Assembly: GCA_023957315.1 (NCBI GenBank) | Contig: JAMLHE010000003.1 | Span: forward strand, 248,001-312,000 | Direction of reading: 5' to 3' | DNA from: Candidatus Kapaibacterium sp. | Lineage (GTDB): Bacteria > Bacteroidota > Ignavibacteria > Kapaibacteriales > UBA2268 | DNA length: 64,000 bases | Shown here: piece after piece, positions 33,284-41,653 of the stretch | Layout: each line of letters opens with the position of its first letter | Numbering within the stretch: the first letter of the stretch is position 1 | Notes under the pieces: model-generated | Seen by the model: the letters and a program-made list of their open reading frames with translations, nothing else | Told to the model about the DNA's origin: nothing | The model's database searches: none | Translations under genes and position numbers: made by a program

Positions 33284-34757
33284 CAAGATAATGCTAATAA
33301 GCGAAGCATCGGTTAAGCTATTGGCAGACATGTTCAAAGATGACTTTTACAGCCTTGTACGCTATTATTGGGATGCAATCGAAGATACCCCACTCATTGA
33401 CAATTGGCATATCAAATACCTATGTGATGAAGTTCAGATTGCAGTTAAGCGAGTAGCTGAGGGTAAACCTAAGCTGTATGACTTATGTTTTAATGTGCCT
33501 CCCGGTTCATCAAAAAGCCGTATATTCTCAATCTTTTTACCTGTCTATGTTTGGATATTAAAATCATCAATGCGAGTGTTGACAGCAAGTTATTCAAAGA
33601 ACTTAGCGGCTGACTTTGCATTGAAATCTCGCGATATAATCCGCTCGGATTTATTCAGAGCCATGTATCCGGAAATCAAACTTAGACGAGATAAGGACCA
33701 AACAACAGAATATGAAAATACCAATCATGGAGTTCGAACTGCAACAGGTATTTTTGGCACTATAACAGGTAAACATGCAGATATTATCATTGGTGATGAC
33801 TTGATTAGTGCTGAGGAAGTACATTCAACGGCAAAGCGTAATAAAGCTAATCGAGTTTTAGCTACTACATTATCACGGCGTAAACGAGACAATAACATCA
33901 CCTTGACAATCTTGGTTATGCAACGGTTGCATGCAGATGACCCAACGGCTCAAATGCTAAAAAAAGGCAATGTTAAGCATATCTGTTTGCCGGGCGAACT
34001 AACAAATGATGTAAACCCACCTGAACTGAAAAACATGTATGTTGACGGTTTGCTTGACCCTGTAAGGTTAAACAGAAGTGCGTTGAATGACATTAGAACT
34101 GAAATGGGGAGTTATGGATATTCGGCTCAAATAAGGCAAAATCCTGTTGACCCTGAGAGTATGATATTTAATCCAGCATGGTGGCAATACTTCTCTATCG
34201 AACCAACGCTTGATTTGAAAATTCAAGTATGGGACACTGCATATGAGGAGGGTGATTCAAATGCTTATTCAGTCTGTTTGACAGGTGGCGTAAACAGTAA
34301 AGGATATTACATCTTGAATAGATTCAAACAACGGTTAATCTATCCCGATTTGCTAAAGAAATCAGTAGAACTATACACAAACGATAATCCGGCATTCGTA
34401 GCTATTGAAAAAGCGGCGAGTGGGCGTAGTTTATTGCAAAGTTTAAAGCGTGAAACTAAGCTCCCTCTGAAAGAAATCGAAACGATGGATAAGGTTGTTC
34501 GGGCGCATCAACAATCACCCAAAATCGAGAGCGGTTTAGTTTATCTGCCAAAAGATGCACATTGGTTAGATGATTTTATAACTGAACATTCTGAATTCCC
34601 GGGCAGTAAATTCAAGGACCAAGTTGATACGCTAACTATCATGCTACAAATCCTTGAACCAAAATACAGAGCCTTGCAAACGAATATTAACAAGGTTTCA
34701 ACTAAGCAATTAACGACATTTAGACAAAATCAATCAATATACGAAGGGGCATTATAA
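33270..34757 (+). CDS. Terminase large subunit
   Basis: 495 aa from ATG 33270, preferred over an upstream start at 33225 because GGAGA lies before it and the overlap with the small subunit is short. ATPase motifs: VPPGSSKSR (Walker A, 76-84) and IIIGDD (Walker B, 172-177). C-terminal nuclease region begins at IQVWDTAYEEGDSNAY (about 328). It cuts and packages phage DNA. Overlaps the portal gene start as TAATG. Confidence 0.9.
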   Translation: MLPLDKIMLISEASVKLLADMFKDDFYSLVRYYWDAIEDTPLIDNWHIKYLCDEVQIAVKRVAEGKPKLYDLCFNVPPGSSKSRIFSIFLPVYVWILKSSMRVLTASYSKNLAADFALKSRDIIRSDLFRAMYPEIKLRRDKDQTTEYENTNHGVRTATGIFGTITGKHADIIIGDDLISAEEVHSTAKRNKANRVLATTLSRRKRDNNITLTILVMQRLHADDPTAQMLKKGNVKHICLPGELTNDVNPPELKNMYVDGLLDPVRLNRSALNDIRTEMGSYGYSAQIRQNPVDPESMIFNPAWWQYFSIEPTLDLKIQVWDTAYEEGDSNAYSVCLTGGVNSKGYYILNRFKQRLIYPDLLKKSVELYTNDNPAFVAIEKAASGRSLLQSLKRETKLPLKEIETMDKVVRAHQQSPKIESGLVYLPKDAHWLDDFITEHSEFPGSKFKDQVDTLTIMLQILEPKYRALQTNINKVSTKQLTTFRQNQSIYEGAL

Positions 34758-36268
34758 TGAAATTTCGAGATTTTTTTACCAAGAAATCGGATCAGGTTTC
34801 TGAAAAAGAGCCGGTACAAGCACAAACAAATACCGAGAATCAAAAAACCGACGGTTTGTTGGGTGTAACGGCAGGTGCTGACTACATGGAGATGGCATTT
34901 AATGAACTTCAAAATCCTGATGCAGTTTTGAGGGGAAAAAACAAGGGTGTTGATGAATACTACAAACTGCTTTATGACGGTCATGTATTTAGCTGTGTTC
35001 AATCGCGAAAATCCGGGACTGAATGCTTAGAATGGGATATTGACAGAGGTTTAGAACCAACACGGGAAAGTAAATTCATTAAGGCGTTATTCAGTAAGCT
35101 AAACTTATACAAAGTAATTGATGAAATGCTTGATGCTGTGCTGTATGGTTACAAACCAATGGAAATATATTGGCATGAAGTCGGAACATTGGATGTTGAA
35201 AATGAAGTATGGAAAGGAAATTTTTTGATTCCATCGGCAATAGTCGGCAAACCTCCACATTGGTTTAAGTTTGATAGTGATGAAAATCTTGTTTATGATA
35301 GACGAGGTGTAAGGGATGTCCCCCACTCTCGGAAGTTCATTGTTGTTAAGCATAACGACACAGGCGGAAATCCCTATGGTCGGGGTGTATTATCAAATTG
35401 CTTTTGGCCATGGGTGTATAAAAAAGCCGTAATGGAGTTCTGGACTCGGTATTGTGAAAAATATGGCAGTCCATATCTGCTTGGTATTTTGGATAAAACA
35501 GCCCCAAGTTACAGCCCTGAAGATTTGGCATCTGCTTTATCGGGATTAATCGGTGGTGGTGTAGGTGTATTCTCATTAGATTCGTTGGCAGGTGAAAAGA
35601 TTGAAGCAATTAGCGCAGGTAGCACTCAATCAGGTGAGACTTACAAGCAAGTTGTGGGCTTTATGAATGCTGAAATCTCCAAAGCGGTATTGTCGCAAAC
35701 ATTAAGCACAGAACAGGGTGACAAGGGAACATTCGCACTTGGTAAAGTTCATATGGATGTAAGGCAAGAACTTGTTGAAAGTGATATGCGATTAATTGAA
35801 CAAACATTCAATACTTTGATACAGTGGTTAGTCGAATATAACTTTGAAAGTGTTGAACGTATGCCATACTTTGGAATGTACGAAGAAGATGATGTTAATT
35901 TGGCGTTAGCTGAGCGTGATTCGAAATTGCTATCGACAGGAAAGATTGTGTTTACCAAGGAACATTACAAAAAATATGGCTTGAAAGATGATGAATTTTA
36001 CATTCCTGAAGAACCTGAAAATAAACAAGAAACACCCGCATTTAACGAGCATGACGAGCAAGCTAAGGAATTCGGCTCAATAGGTGAAGAAATGTTAAAA
36101 GTTGTTTCTGAGGCAATTGAAGGGGCAAAAAGCTATGAAGAAATTGAAGACAAGGTATTTGGTTTGTACCCTGATTTAAATAGCGATAAGCTAATGAAAG
36201 CATTAGAGCATTTATTGTTTGTTAGTGAGGGTTTCGGAAGAGTAGAGGGAGCTAAAGATGCGAAATAA
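34757..36268 (+). CDS. Portal protein, Mu gp29-like (DUF935)
   Basis: 503 aa. Contains the DUF935 features CVQSRKSGTECLEWDI, EMLDAVLYGYKPMEIYWHE, GNPYGRGVLSNCFWPW and GTFALGKVHMDVRQELVESD. It forms the ring through which DNA is packaged. The C-terminus is acidic and long. It overlaps the next gene by 11 nt. Confidence 0.9.
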   Translation: MKFRDFFTKKSDQVSEKEPVQAQTNTENQKTDGLLGVTAGADYMEMAFNELQNPDAVLRGKNKGVDEYYKLLYDGHVFSCVQSRKSGTECLEWDIDRGLEPTRESKFIKALFSKLNLYKVIDEMLDAVLYGYKPMEIYWHEVGTLDVENEVWKGNFLIPSAIVGKPPHWFKFDSDENLVYDRRGVRDVPHSRKFIVVKHNDTGGNPYGRGVLSNCFWPWVYKKAVMEFWTRYCEKYGSPYLLGILDKTAPSYSPEDLASALSGLIGGGVGVFSLDSLAGEKIEAISAGSTQSGETYKQVVGFMNAEISKAVLSQTLSTEQGDKGTFALGKVHMDVRQELVESDMRLIEQTFNTLIQWLVEYNFESVERMPYFGMYEEDDVNLALAERDSKLLSTGKIVFTKEHYKKYGLKDDEFYIPEEPENKQETPAFNEHDEQAKEFGSIGEEMLKVVSEAIEGAKSYEEIEDKVFGLYPDLNSDKLMKALEHLLFVSEGFGRVEGAKDAK

Positions 36269-36977
36269 AGCATTGCTTATAAAGCTGTTAAAAGCTAAAC
36301 CTGAGAAGGCTCTGAAGTATCTGTTGCATCGAGGCAAAAACGTTGTGTCGGCTGACGATTGGCAAACACTAAAGGACAAAAGTCACGATACAGCTTTTAC
36401 CGTTGCAGGTATTACAAAAGCTGATTATCTGCAAGACATTTACAAAGCTGTAGTTGACATGAAAGAAAATGGAGTGCCACTCGAAAAAGCGAACGCTGAG
36501 TTAGTTGAACGGCTTAGAAAAAAGGGTTGGATTGGGTCCGGAAATCGTTTTAAAGTTACGCTCGATACAAACATGAAAATTGCTCATTCGCAGGGGTTCT
36601 ATGAAACAATGTTACGCCGAAAAGACACTCACCCCTATTGGAAATGGAATCAAATTGAACGCAATACTAAACGGCATGACCATACGCTATTGCATGGCAA
36701 AGTGTTCAAGGTAGAAGATACGACAATCTTCCCCCCTGCTGATTATGGTTGTGATTGTTCGCCTATACCGATGACAGAAGCAGAATTCAAAAACGGTGGT
36801 TACACCCTGTCGGATTCAAGTACGCTCAAGATGACTGATGAATTAAAGGAAAGTATTGACAATTTCGGTTTTCGTCCGGGTAAGGTTTATGAGCCTGACA
36901 TGGCAAAGTATAGCCCGGAATTGAAGAGAGAAATATTAAAAGCTATGGTCAGACAGAAGCTAAGGAGTAGAAAATGA
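36258..36977 (+). CDS. Head morphogenesis protein, Mu gpF-like
   Basis: 239 aa. Family pattern: KVTLDTNMKIAHSQGFYETML, then HPYWKW, KRHDHTLLHGKVF and PPADYGCDCSP. The last piece with two Cys and the H-x-x-LHG is the hallmark of the Phage_Mu_F family, a minor head protein. It follows the portal as in Mu-like phages. Confidence 0.85.
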   Translation: MRNKALLIKLLKAKPEKALKYLLHRGKNVVSADDWQTLKDKSHDTAFTVAGITKADYLQDIYKAVVDMKENGVPLEKANAELVERLRKKGWIGSGNRFKVTLDTNMKIAHSQGFYETMLRRKDTHPYWKWNQIERNTKRHDHTLLHGKVFKVEDTTIFPPADYGCDCSPIPMTEAEFKNGGYTLSDSSTLKMTDELKESIDNFGFRPGKVYEPDMAKYSPELKREILKAMVRQKLRSRK

Positions 36978-37573
36978 ATGTAAAATCGTTTAACGATGTT
37001 ATCAAAATAATCAATCAACGCTTAGGGCGATTAAAACCGCCACTTGCTGATGAGATTATGACTGATATTGCCGATATGATTGAACTGTCAATAGCGAAAA
37101 ACTTTGATGTTGGTGGACGTTGGGACGGCAAAAAAGATGAAATCGGGTTGTTTTCGGGTGGCACTCAAAAGTGGGCAGAACTCGCAGAAAATACCAAGAA
37201 GGGATATCGAAAATTAGGTTACTCCGATGAACCTACATTAAACCGAAACAAGAATCTTAGGGCTTCTATAGATGTATTCGCACGTAACGGTAAAGTGTTT
37301 ATATCGGCAAATGCACCATACGCCGCTATACATCAATTTGGTGGTACAATTAAGCATCCGGGGGGAACTGAATACGGTTACAGATTGAAAAAAGACATGA
37401 AATCGGGAAAGATACAGTTCCTAAAAAAGGGTCGTGGTTACAAGGTTTTGGGTAAGACCAAACCACATGATATTTACATCCCGGCACGACCTTATTTGGT
37501 AATTAGCCAAGATGACCTTATTTTAGTACTTGATATTATCGAAAAGAAGCTACCTGTGTACCTAAAGGGCTAA
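36974..37573 (+). CDS. Virion morphogenesis protein, Mu gpG-like
   Basis: 199 aa, ATGA overlap with the previous gene. MNVKSFNDVIKIINQRLGRL, SIAKNFDVGGRWDG, NRNKNLRASIDVF, APYAAIHQFGGTIKHP and IPARPYLVISQDDL match the phage virion morphogenesis (Mu G/tail completion S) family. Involved in tail-head completion. Followed by a terminator. Confidence 0.85.
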   Translation: MNVKSFNDVIKIINQRLGRLKPPLADEIMTDIADMIELSIAKNFDVGGRWDGKKDEIGLFSGGTQKWAELAENTKKGYRKLGYSDEPTLNRNKNLRASIDVFARNGKVFISANAPYAAIHQFGGTIKHPGGTEYGYRLKKDMKSGKIQFLKKGRGYKVLGKTKPHDIYIPARPYLVISQDDLILVLDIIEKKLPVYLKG

Positions 37574-37574
37574 A

Positions 37575-37600
37575 CAAAAAAAGCCACTGCAGTAGTGGCT
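37575..37600. terminator. Bidirectional terminator between converging genes
   Basis: AGCCACT (37582-37588) and AGTGGCT (37594-37600) form a perfect 7-bp stem with GCAGT loop. It has a run of seven A at 37575-37581 on the left (T-run on the minus strand) and TTT on the right. It can stop the head operon from the left and the minus-strand lipoprotein gene from the right. Confidence 0.75.
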
Positions 37601-37622
37601 TTTGGTGATAATCGGATAAATT

Positions 37623-38057
37623 TTATTGCTTTACCTCATGGGCGGATACATCATAACTGATTACGTCCTCTTCGTCAACCATATCTCGGATTGTCATATG
37701 GAACGAGCCTGTAATTTTCGGATTAGGGAAGTAAAACTTAATTTGCAAAACCAACGCTTCGTTGCTGTAATTAGTTGGACCGTCATACCTGCTGATAAAC
37801 TGACGTTTAAGGCTATCGCCGTCATGTGTGATTATGTCGCTCCAAGTGCCGTCGAATACATATTTGCCGATTTTGATATAAGTATTTCTAAACTGAACAT
37901 CTTCATGCTCTGCAATAGTAAAATAAGGTTTACCCCAACCAAGCATTAGATACCGTCCATCGTAATTTGAGTATTCTGAATTTACAATGTTATCCGTGCC
38001 ACAGGAAGTAAGAAATAGAGTTGTAATTACCACTAATAAAAATATTGACTTTTTCAT
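37623..38057 (-). CDS. Small lipoprotein
   Basis: 144 aa. Signal MKKSIFLLVVITTLFLTSC with lipobox LTSC. Mature part is beta-rich (YLMLGWGKPYFTIAEHEDV, FKNTYIKIGKYVF-like). No known family. First gene after the head operon, on the other strand; it may be a moron that alters the host surface, such as superinfection exclusion, but this is inference. Confidence 0.65.
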   Translation of the reverse strand: MKKSIFLLVVITTLFLTSCGTDNIVNSEYSNYDGRYLMLGWGKPYFTIAEHEDVQFRNTYIKIGKYVFDGTWSDIITHDGDSLKRQFISRYDGPTNYSNEALVLQIKFYFPNPKITGSFHMTIRDMVDEEDVISYDVSAHEVKQ

Positions 38058-38173
38058 AAGAATCGCCTAAAATGTAAAGAATATTCGTTATATCTTAGAA
38101 CAAAAGTAATATTTTTAACGACATGCAGTATCGCAGGTGCAAAACGCAAACTTTTATCTTTGACACTTACGCC

Positions 38174-38467
38174 TTATTTCGTCTCTAATGCCATTGCAAT
38201 CGCGTCTAAATATGTCGAAATCCTTTCGTTAAAGTCTTTGAATAGCTCCCCGAAACCTCCCATTTGTTCATCGAATGTATCTCCATTTTCAACATAGAGT
38301 GTGTTTTTACGGCGGAGTTCGAGCATTTTGCAAGTCTCAAGAACTTGGTCATAGGTTAATCCGGTTTTCTTCTGAATGTCTTTTAATGCCTCGATTTCTG
38401 AAATAACATCCTCTATTTTATCACAACTGTGATAATTACGAGGTTTTTGTTCAAATAATGTTCCCAT
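38174..38467 (-). CDS. Small hypothetical protein
   Basis: 97 aa, ATG at 38467. Helical and charged (IEDVISEIEALKDIQKKTGLTYDQVLETCKML). No membrane or catalytic motif. In a cluster of small minus-strand genes between the head operon and the defence island. Confidence 0.5.
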   Translation of the reverse strand: MGTLFEQKPRNYHSCDKIEDVISEIEALKDIQKKTGLTYDQVLETCKMLELRRKNTLYVENGDTFDEQMGGFGELFKDFNERISTYLDAIAMALETK

Positions 38468-38496
38468 TTTAAGTAGCCCTTTGATTTATAAAAAAT

Positions 38497-38952
38497 TTAC
38501 CTAATCAACCCAACACTTTTGAGTTTTTCGGTATTATTTGTGTTATCAGTATGATTAATCAACCACCAACGTTCAACGGCATCAGCGACGGCATATAAAG
38601 CTCCCACGCTAAGATGTTTTAGTTTAACTACTAATTCAGCACCATCAACATCATATTCCTTATCCAAGCCATCATGTTTGATAGCATCTTCAACCGAAGC
38701 GTACATCAATCTGATTGTTAAGTCATCAAACAAAGTTCCTTTTAGAGCATGGCAAATCAACAACGCTTCAGTTTCTGTAAATTCCACTTCACGGATAGCG
38801 TATTTTAACATTTTATAGTAGCGGTCCATGTCACGTCGAGCGGTTTGATGCACCGGTTCTTCATCATTGCCAACTCTTTCTTTTATTTCTTTCCAAGTGT
38901 CTTCCGGCGGGTTGAAATAGACAACTAATTTCTTATTGACTTTCTCTTTCAT
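38497..38952 (-). CDS. Hypothetical protein
   Basis: 151 aa from ATG 38952 (a TTG 12 nt upstream is also possible). Helical, soluble: MKEKVNKKLVVYFNPPEDTW, RDMDRYYKMLKYAIREVEFT, and ALYAVADAVERWWLIN. No family recognised. Next to two other small genes of unknown role. Confidence 0.55.
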   Translation of the reverse strand: MKEKVNKKLVVYFNPPEDTWKEIKERVGNDEEPVHQTARRDMDRYYKMLKYAIREVEFTETEALLICHALKGTLFDDLTIRLMYASVEDAIKHDGLDKEYDVDGAELVVKLKHLSVGALYAVADAVERWWLINHTDNTNNTEKLKSVGLIR

Positions 38953-39085
38953 ATACTCACTCAAATATTGTTATAACAGTTTGTTCAAAATTACAATTCT
39001 AAATGCTCATATTCAAATATTCTTTTTCTCATTCAAACGAATCTAAGGGAGGCTGTAACCTCCCAAAGTTCCGGACTTAGTCAGC

Positions 39086-39499
39086 TTATTTTAATTTGAT
39101 TTCAACAAGTTCCAAAAGTCCAAAAAACAAATCGCCGATGTACACGGTTTCATCAATCAACTTGGCAATGGAAACTACTTTTTCGGAGTGTTTTTCACCC
39201 AAAGTAGCTTCAATCTTTAGGTAGTCATTATTAATTGTGATTGCCACTTTTTCACCCTCGATGTAGGTATGATAAATTCTGTCATCGTCATTTTGTTCAA
39301 AGCTCAAATGTTCGAGAGTGAAAATCTGACCGTCTTTAGCATTAGCAATTTCACCTTGTGTAGCGACTTGCTCTAATTCTATGAATTCAAAAAGCAAGAT
39401 TTCTTCAATAAGATTCATAGGATTCACTACTGCCATAGCGTTTTTTTTCAGGTCGAACATCTTAACGTTGATGTTTTGCATCGGTTCTACAGTTTCCAT
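39086..39499 (-). CDS. Hypothetical protein
   Basis: 137 aa, ATG at 39499. Acidic, beta and helix mixture, no membrane segment (METVEPMQNINVKMFDLKKN). No family recognised. It diverges from a DUF898 gene across a 245-bp AT-rich gap with repeats. Confidence 0.5.
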   Translation of the reverse strand: METVEPMQNINVKMFDLKKNAMAVVNPMNLIEEILLFEFIELEQVATQGEIANAKDGQIFTLEHLSFEQNDDDRIYHTYIEGEKVAITINNDYLKIEATLGEKHSEKVVSIAKLIDETVYIGDLFFGLLELVEIKLK

Positions 39500-39574
39500 T
39501 TCAAATACCCTTTATAAATTGTTTTTAATAGTTTGTGTTTAACACACATGTAAAAATATAACATATTTTTGACA

Positions 39575-39635
39575 TTTCCAAACTATATTTAATTTATTCC
39601 AAGAATAATTTAGAACTTTCTAAACTATATTAAAT
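39575..39635. repeat. Two near-identical 19-bp repeats TTTC(C/T)AAACTATATT(T/A)AAT
   Basis: TTTCCAAACTATATTTAAT at 39575-39593 and TTTCTAAACTATATTAAAT at 39617-39635, starts 42 bp apart (four helical turns), in the gap between divergent genes (39499 minus, 39745 plus). Likely a regulatory site for one or both. Confidence 0.5.
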
Positions 39636-39744
39636 ATAGGTAAATTTTGGCTATATTTATCCATGTTACAAATGCCGTATTCTGTCATCATAAAACTTAA
39701 GTTTGGATAAGTTCATTTTTCATAAATATTTTTAAGGTAATATC

Positions 39745-40089
39745 ATGTCAGAATCTACAATCAACAATCGTCAGATGGAAGAAGTGCAAGAATCATACTT
39801 CGATGGAGGTTTATCATCCCTAATTGGATTGAAGATATTAGGGTTTTTTGTTATCATATGTACTATAGGGCTCGGCTATCCTTGGATTATGTGCAAAATA
39901 TACAGATGGCGCATCAATCATACTGTAATCAACGGCAGAAGGTTGAAGTTCATTGGGAATGCTACCGATTTGTTCGGGCAATGGATTAAATGGATACTGC
40001 TCAGCATAGTTACAATAGGGATATATTCCTTTTGGTTGGTTATCTCCCTTGAAAAATGGCGAGTGAAGAATACAACTTATAACGATTAG
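39745..40089 (+). CDS. DUF898-like membrane protein
   Basis: 114 aa. Two hydrophobic segments: GLKILGFFVIICTIGLGYPW and WIKWILLSIVTIGIYSFWL. The pattern GxGYPWIMCKIYRWxINHTVINGRRLKF is typical of DUF898 (YjgN-like) proteins; here it is the short form. Small inner-membrane protein of unknown function, converging with the SIR2 gene. Confidence 0.7.
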   Translation: MSESTINNRQMEEVQESYFDGGLSSLIGLKILGFFVIICTIGLGYPWIMCKIYRWRINHTVINGRRLKFIGNATDLFGQWIKWILLSIVTIGIYSFWLVISLEKWRVKNTTYND

Positions 40090-40116
40090 AATCTAAAGTT
40101 AAATTATAAAATATCA

Positions 40117-41343
40117 TTATCTTCTAATAATTTCATTGATTCTTGCAAAAATTTGTTCATAATCGGCGTTTTCGACTCCGCCTTTAAAATAAAGGAGCTT
40201 CTTGCCTCTTTTAATCGAGTTGTAATGACGAAATAGTTTAGGGTTGTGTTTGGATTTTACAAAGTCAGCTAATGAATTAGAAATGTCAATAATAAACATT
40301 TTTGCAGGTTCATTGTTGGAAAGCCAATTCCAAAAGGCTTGGTTTATACCATAATCTCCGAACCCATATCCAATAATAATTAGAATATGAGTTTCATCCA
40401 AACATTGTAAAAACTTATTGAATGTTCGAGAATAATAAAATTGGTGGTACTCTTCCAATTTATTTTTAGTGCCAATAAGTATTTCAGGGGCATCACTTGT
40501 TTTAAAAGTTGAATTGACTCCTAATTCTTGCTTAAATTCATATTGATTTGGACTTTTTATTGTATGCCCCTTTTGAAATTCCGGGGCTCCAATATCTTCA
40601 GATAATAGAAAATTATCTATTGAACCATGAAGTTTTAGTAGCTTTGGAGCTTCTTGAGCAAAATTCATTTTACTGTCATACAATTTAATCATATTCCTTC
40701 CTTTGCACAACTTTGGTAAATCGCCCTTTAACAGTTTTCGAAAATTTTCATGATATTTCAAGCCTTGTTCACTTAATAACGTTTCTATCAACAAATCATA
40801 ATTTGTTGTACAGTATGAATTTATTATATTAAATTTAGATAGTCTCTTTATAAAAGAGTTGAATCCATCATATTTATTAAGATTTGTAGGACTTTTTGAC
40901 ATCAAGGACAATAACACATTTTTTGAAATATTGTGGCAATAGCTATCAAGAACATGCTTGAAATAATCTATTTTCTCAAATTCTTTACTATGCACACTTA
41001 AAATGGTTTGCAGTTCATTAAGAATGGGGTCTGACAATAAATCAGAACCATCTTTCATGATTCGAAATAATCTATTTATTTCATAATAAACAATCTCATA
41101 GTTCAAATCTATTTTTTTGTTTTTATAAATTGAAATCCTTTGTGAGCAAAAATCTAAATATTTATTGATAATGTTGAAATAAAACAAATAATCTTTTGTA
41201 CGTATCTTAGAATTCAAATCATGTTCAACGATAAATGCTCCTGTCGAATAGCAAATTGCAAGGTCAATTTCTTGCATCTTTGGATAGCCTGCTGGAACAG
41301 AAAATCCGCTACCCATAAAAAAGGATATGTTTTTCTTTGTCAT
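40117..41343 (-). CDS. SIR2-domain defence protein
   Basis: 408 aa from ATG 41343; its A overlaps the upstream TGA. Residues 8-15 (FFMGSGFS) carry the GxG NAD-binding loop, TTNYD is at 179-183, KLHGSID at 237-243 and GYGFGD at 325-330. These are SIR2_2-type features; such domains in phage defence usually deplete NAD+ and stop infected cells (known from Thoeris, DSR and others). The preceding 72-aa gene is translationally coupled and may control it. C-terminal about 80 residues are charged and may sense infection. Confidence 0.8.
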   Translation of the reverse strand: MTKKNISFFMGSGFSVPAGYPKMQEIDLAICYSTGAFIVEHDLNSKIRTKDYLFYFNIINKYLDFCSQRISIYKNKKIDLNYEIVYYEINRLFRIMKDGSDLLSDPILNELQTILSVHSKEFEKIDYFKHVLDSYCHNISKNVLLSLMSKSPTNLNKYDGFNSFIKRLSKFNIINSYCTTNYDLLIETLLSEQGLKYHENFRKLLKGDLPKLCKGRNMIKLYDSKMNFAQEAPKLLKLHGSIDNFLLSEDIGAPEFQKGHTIKSPNQYEFKQELGVNSTFKTSDAPEILIGTKNKLEEYHQFYYSRTFNKFLQCLDETHILIIIGYGFGDYGINQAFWNWLSNNEPAKMFIIDISNSLADFVKSKHNPKLFRHYNSIKRGKKLLYFKGGVENADYEQIFARINEIIRR

Positions 41344-41561
41344 CACTTCACTCCCACTTTAACTATTTCTTGCATGAGGCGATTGGTTTCGGTGCGTTTG
41401 TTTATCATTTCGCAAATTGTACCATTCAGGATAACTTCTAAGGAATTGAATTCAATGATGATTTTTCCAATTAGTGGTGCAGCATCTTTCAAATACTCCT
41501 CACTACTTTCACCGTGATTATCCGAAATATGTTGAATAAAATTTTTATTAACTTTTTTCAT
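41343..41561 (-). CDS. Small 72-aa partner or remnant next to SIR2
   Basis: 72 aa ending 1 nt inside the SIR2 start. Mostly helical: GKIIIEFNSLEVILNGTICEMINKR has the N-terminal look of HEPN or AbiV-like helical bundles. It is too short to be a complete HEPN domain and has no RxxxxH. It may be a small regulator or antitoxin for SIR2, or a truncated HEPN protein. Confidence 0.5.
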   Translation of the reverse strand: MKKVNKNFIQHISDNHGESSEEYLKDAAPLIGKIIIEFNSLEVILNGTICEMINKRTETNRLMQEIVKVGVK

Positions 41562-41653
41562 TTTTTAACCTACTTTTCTGTCAAATTTAATCTGTTTCAT
41601 CTTGTTACCTATTGTCCGCTATATCGGGGGAAGGTCAAAGTGTGTAATCATGT

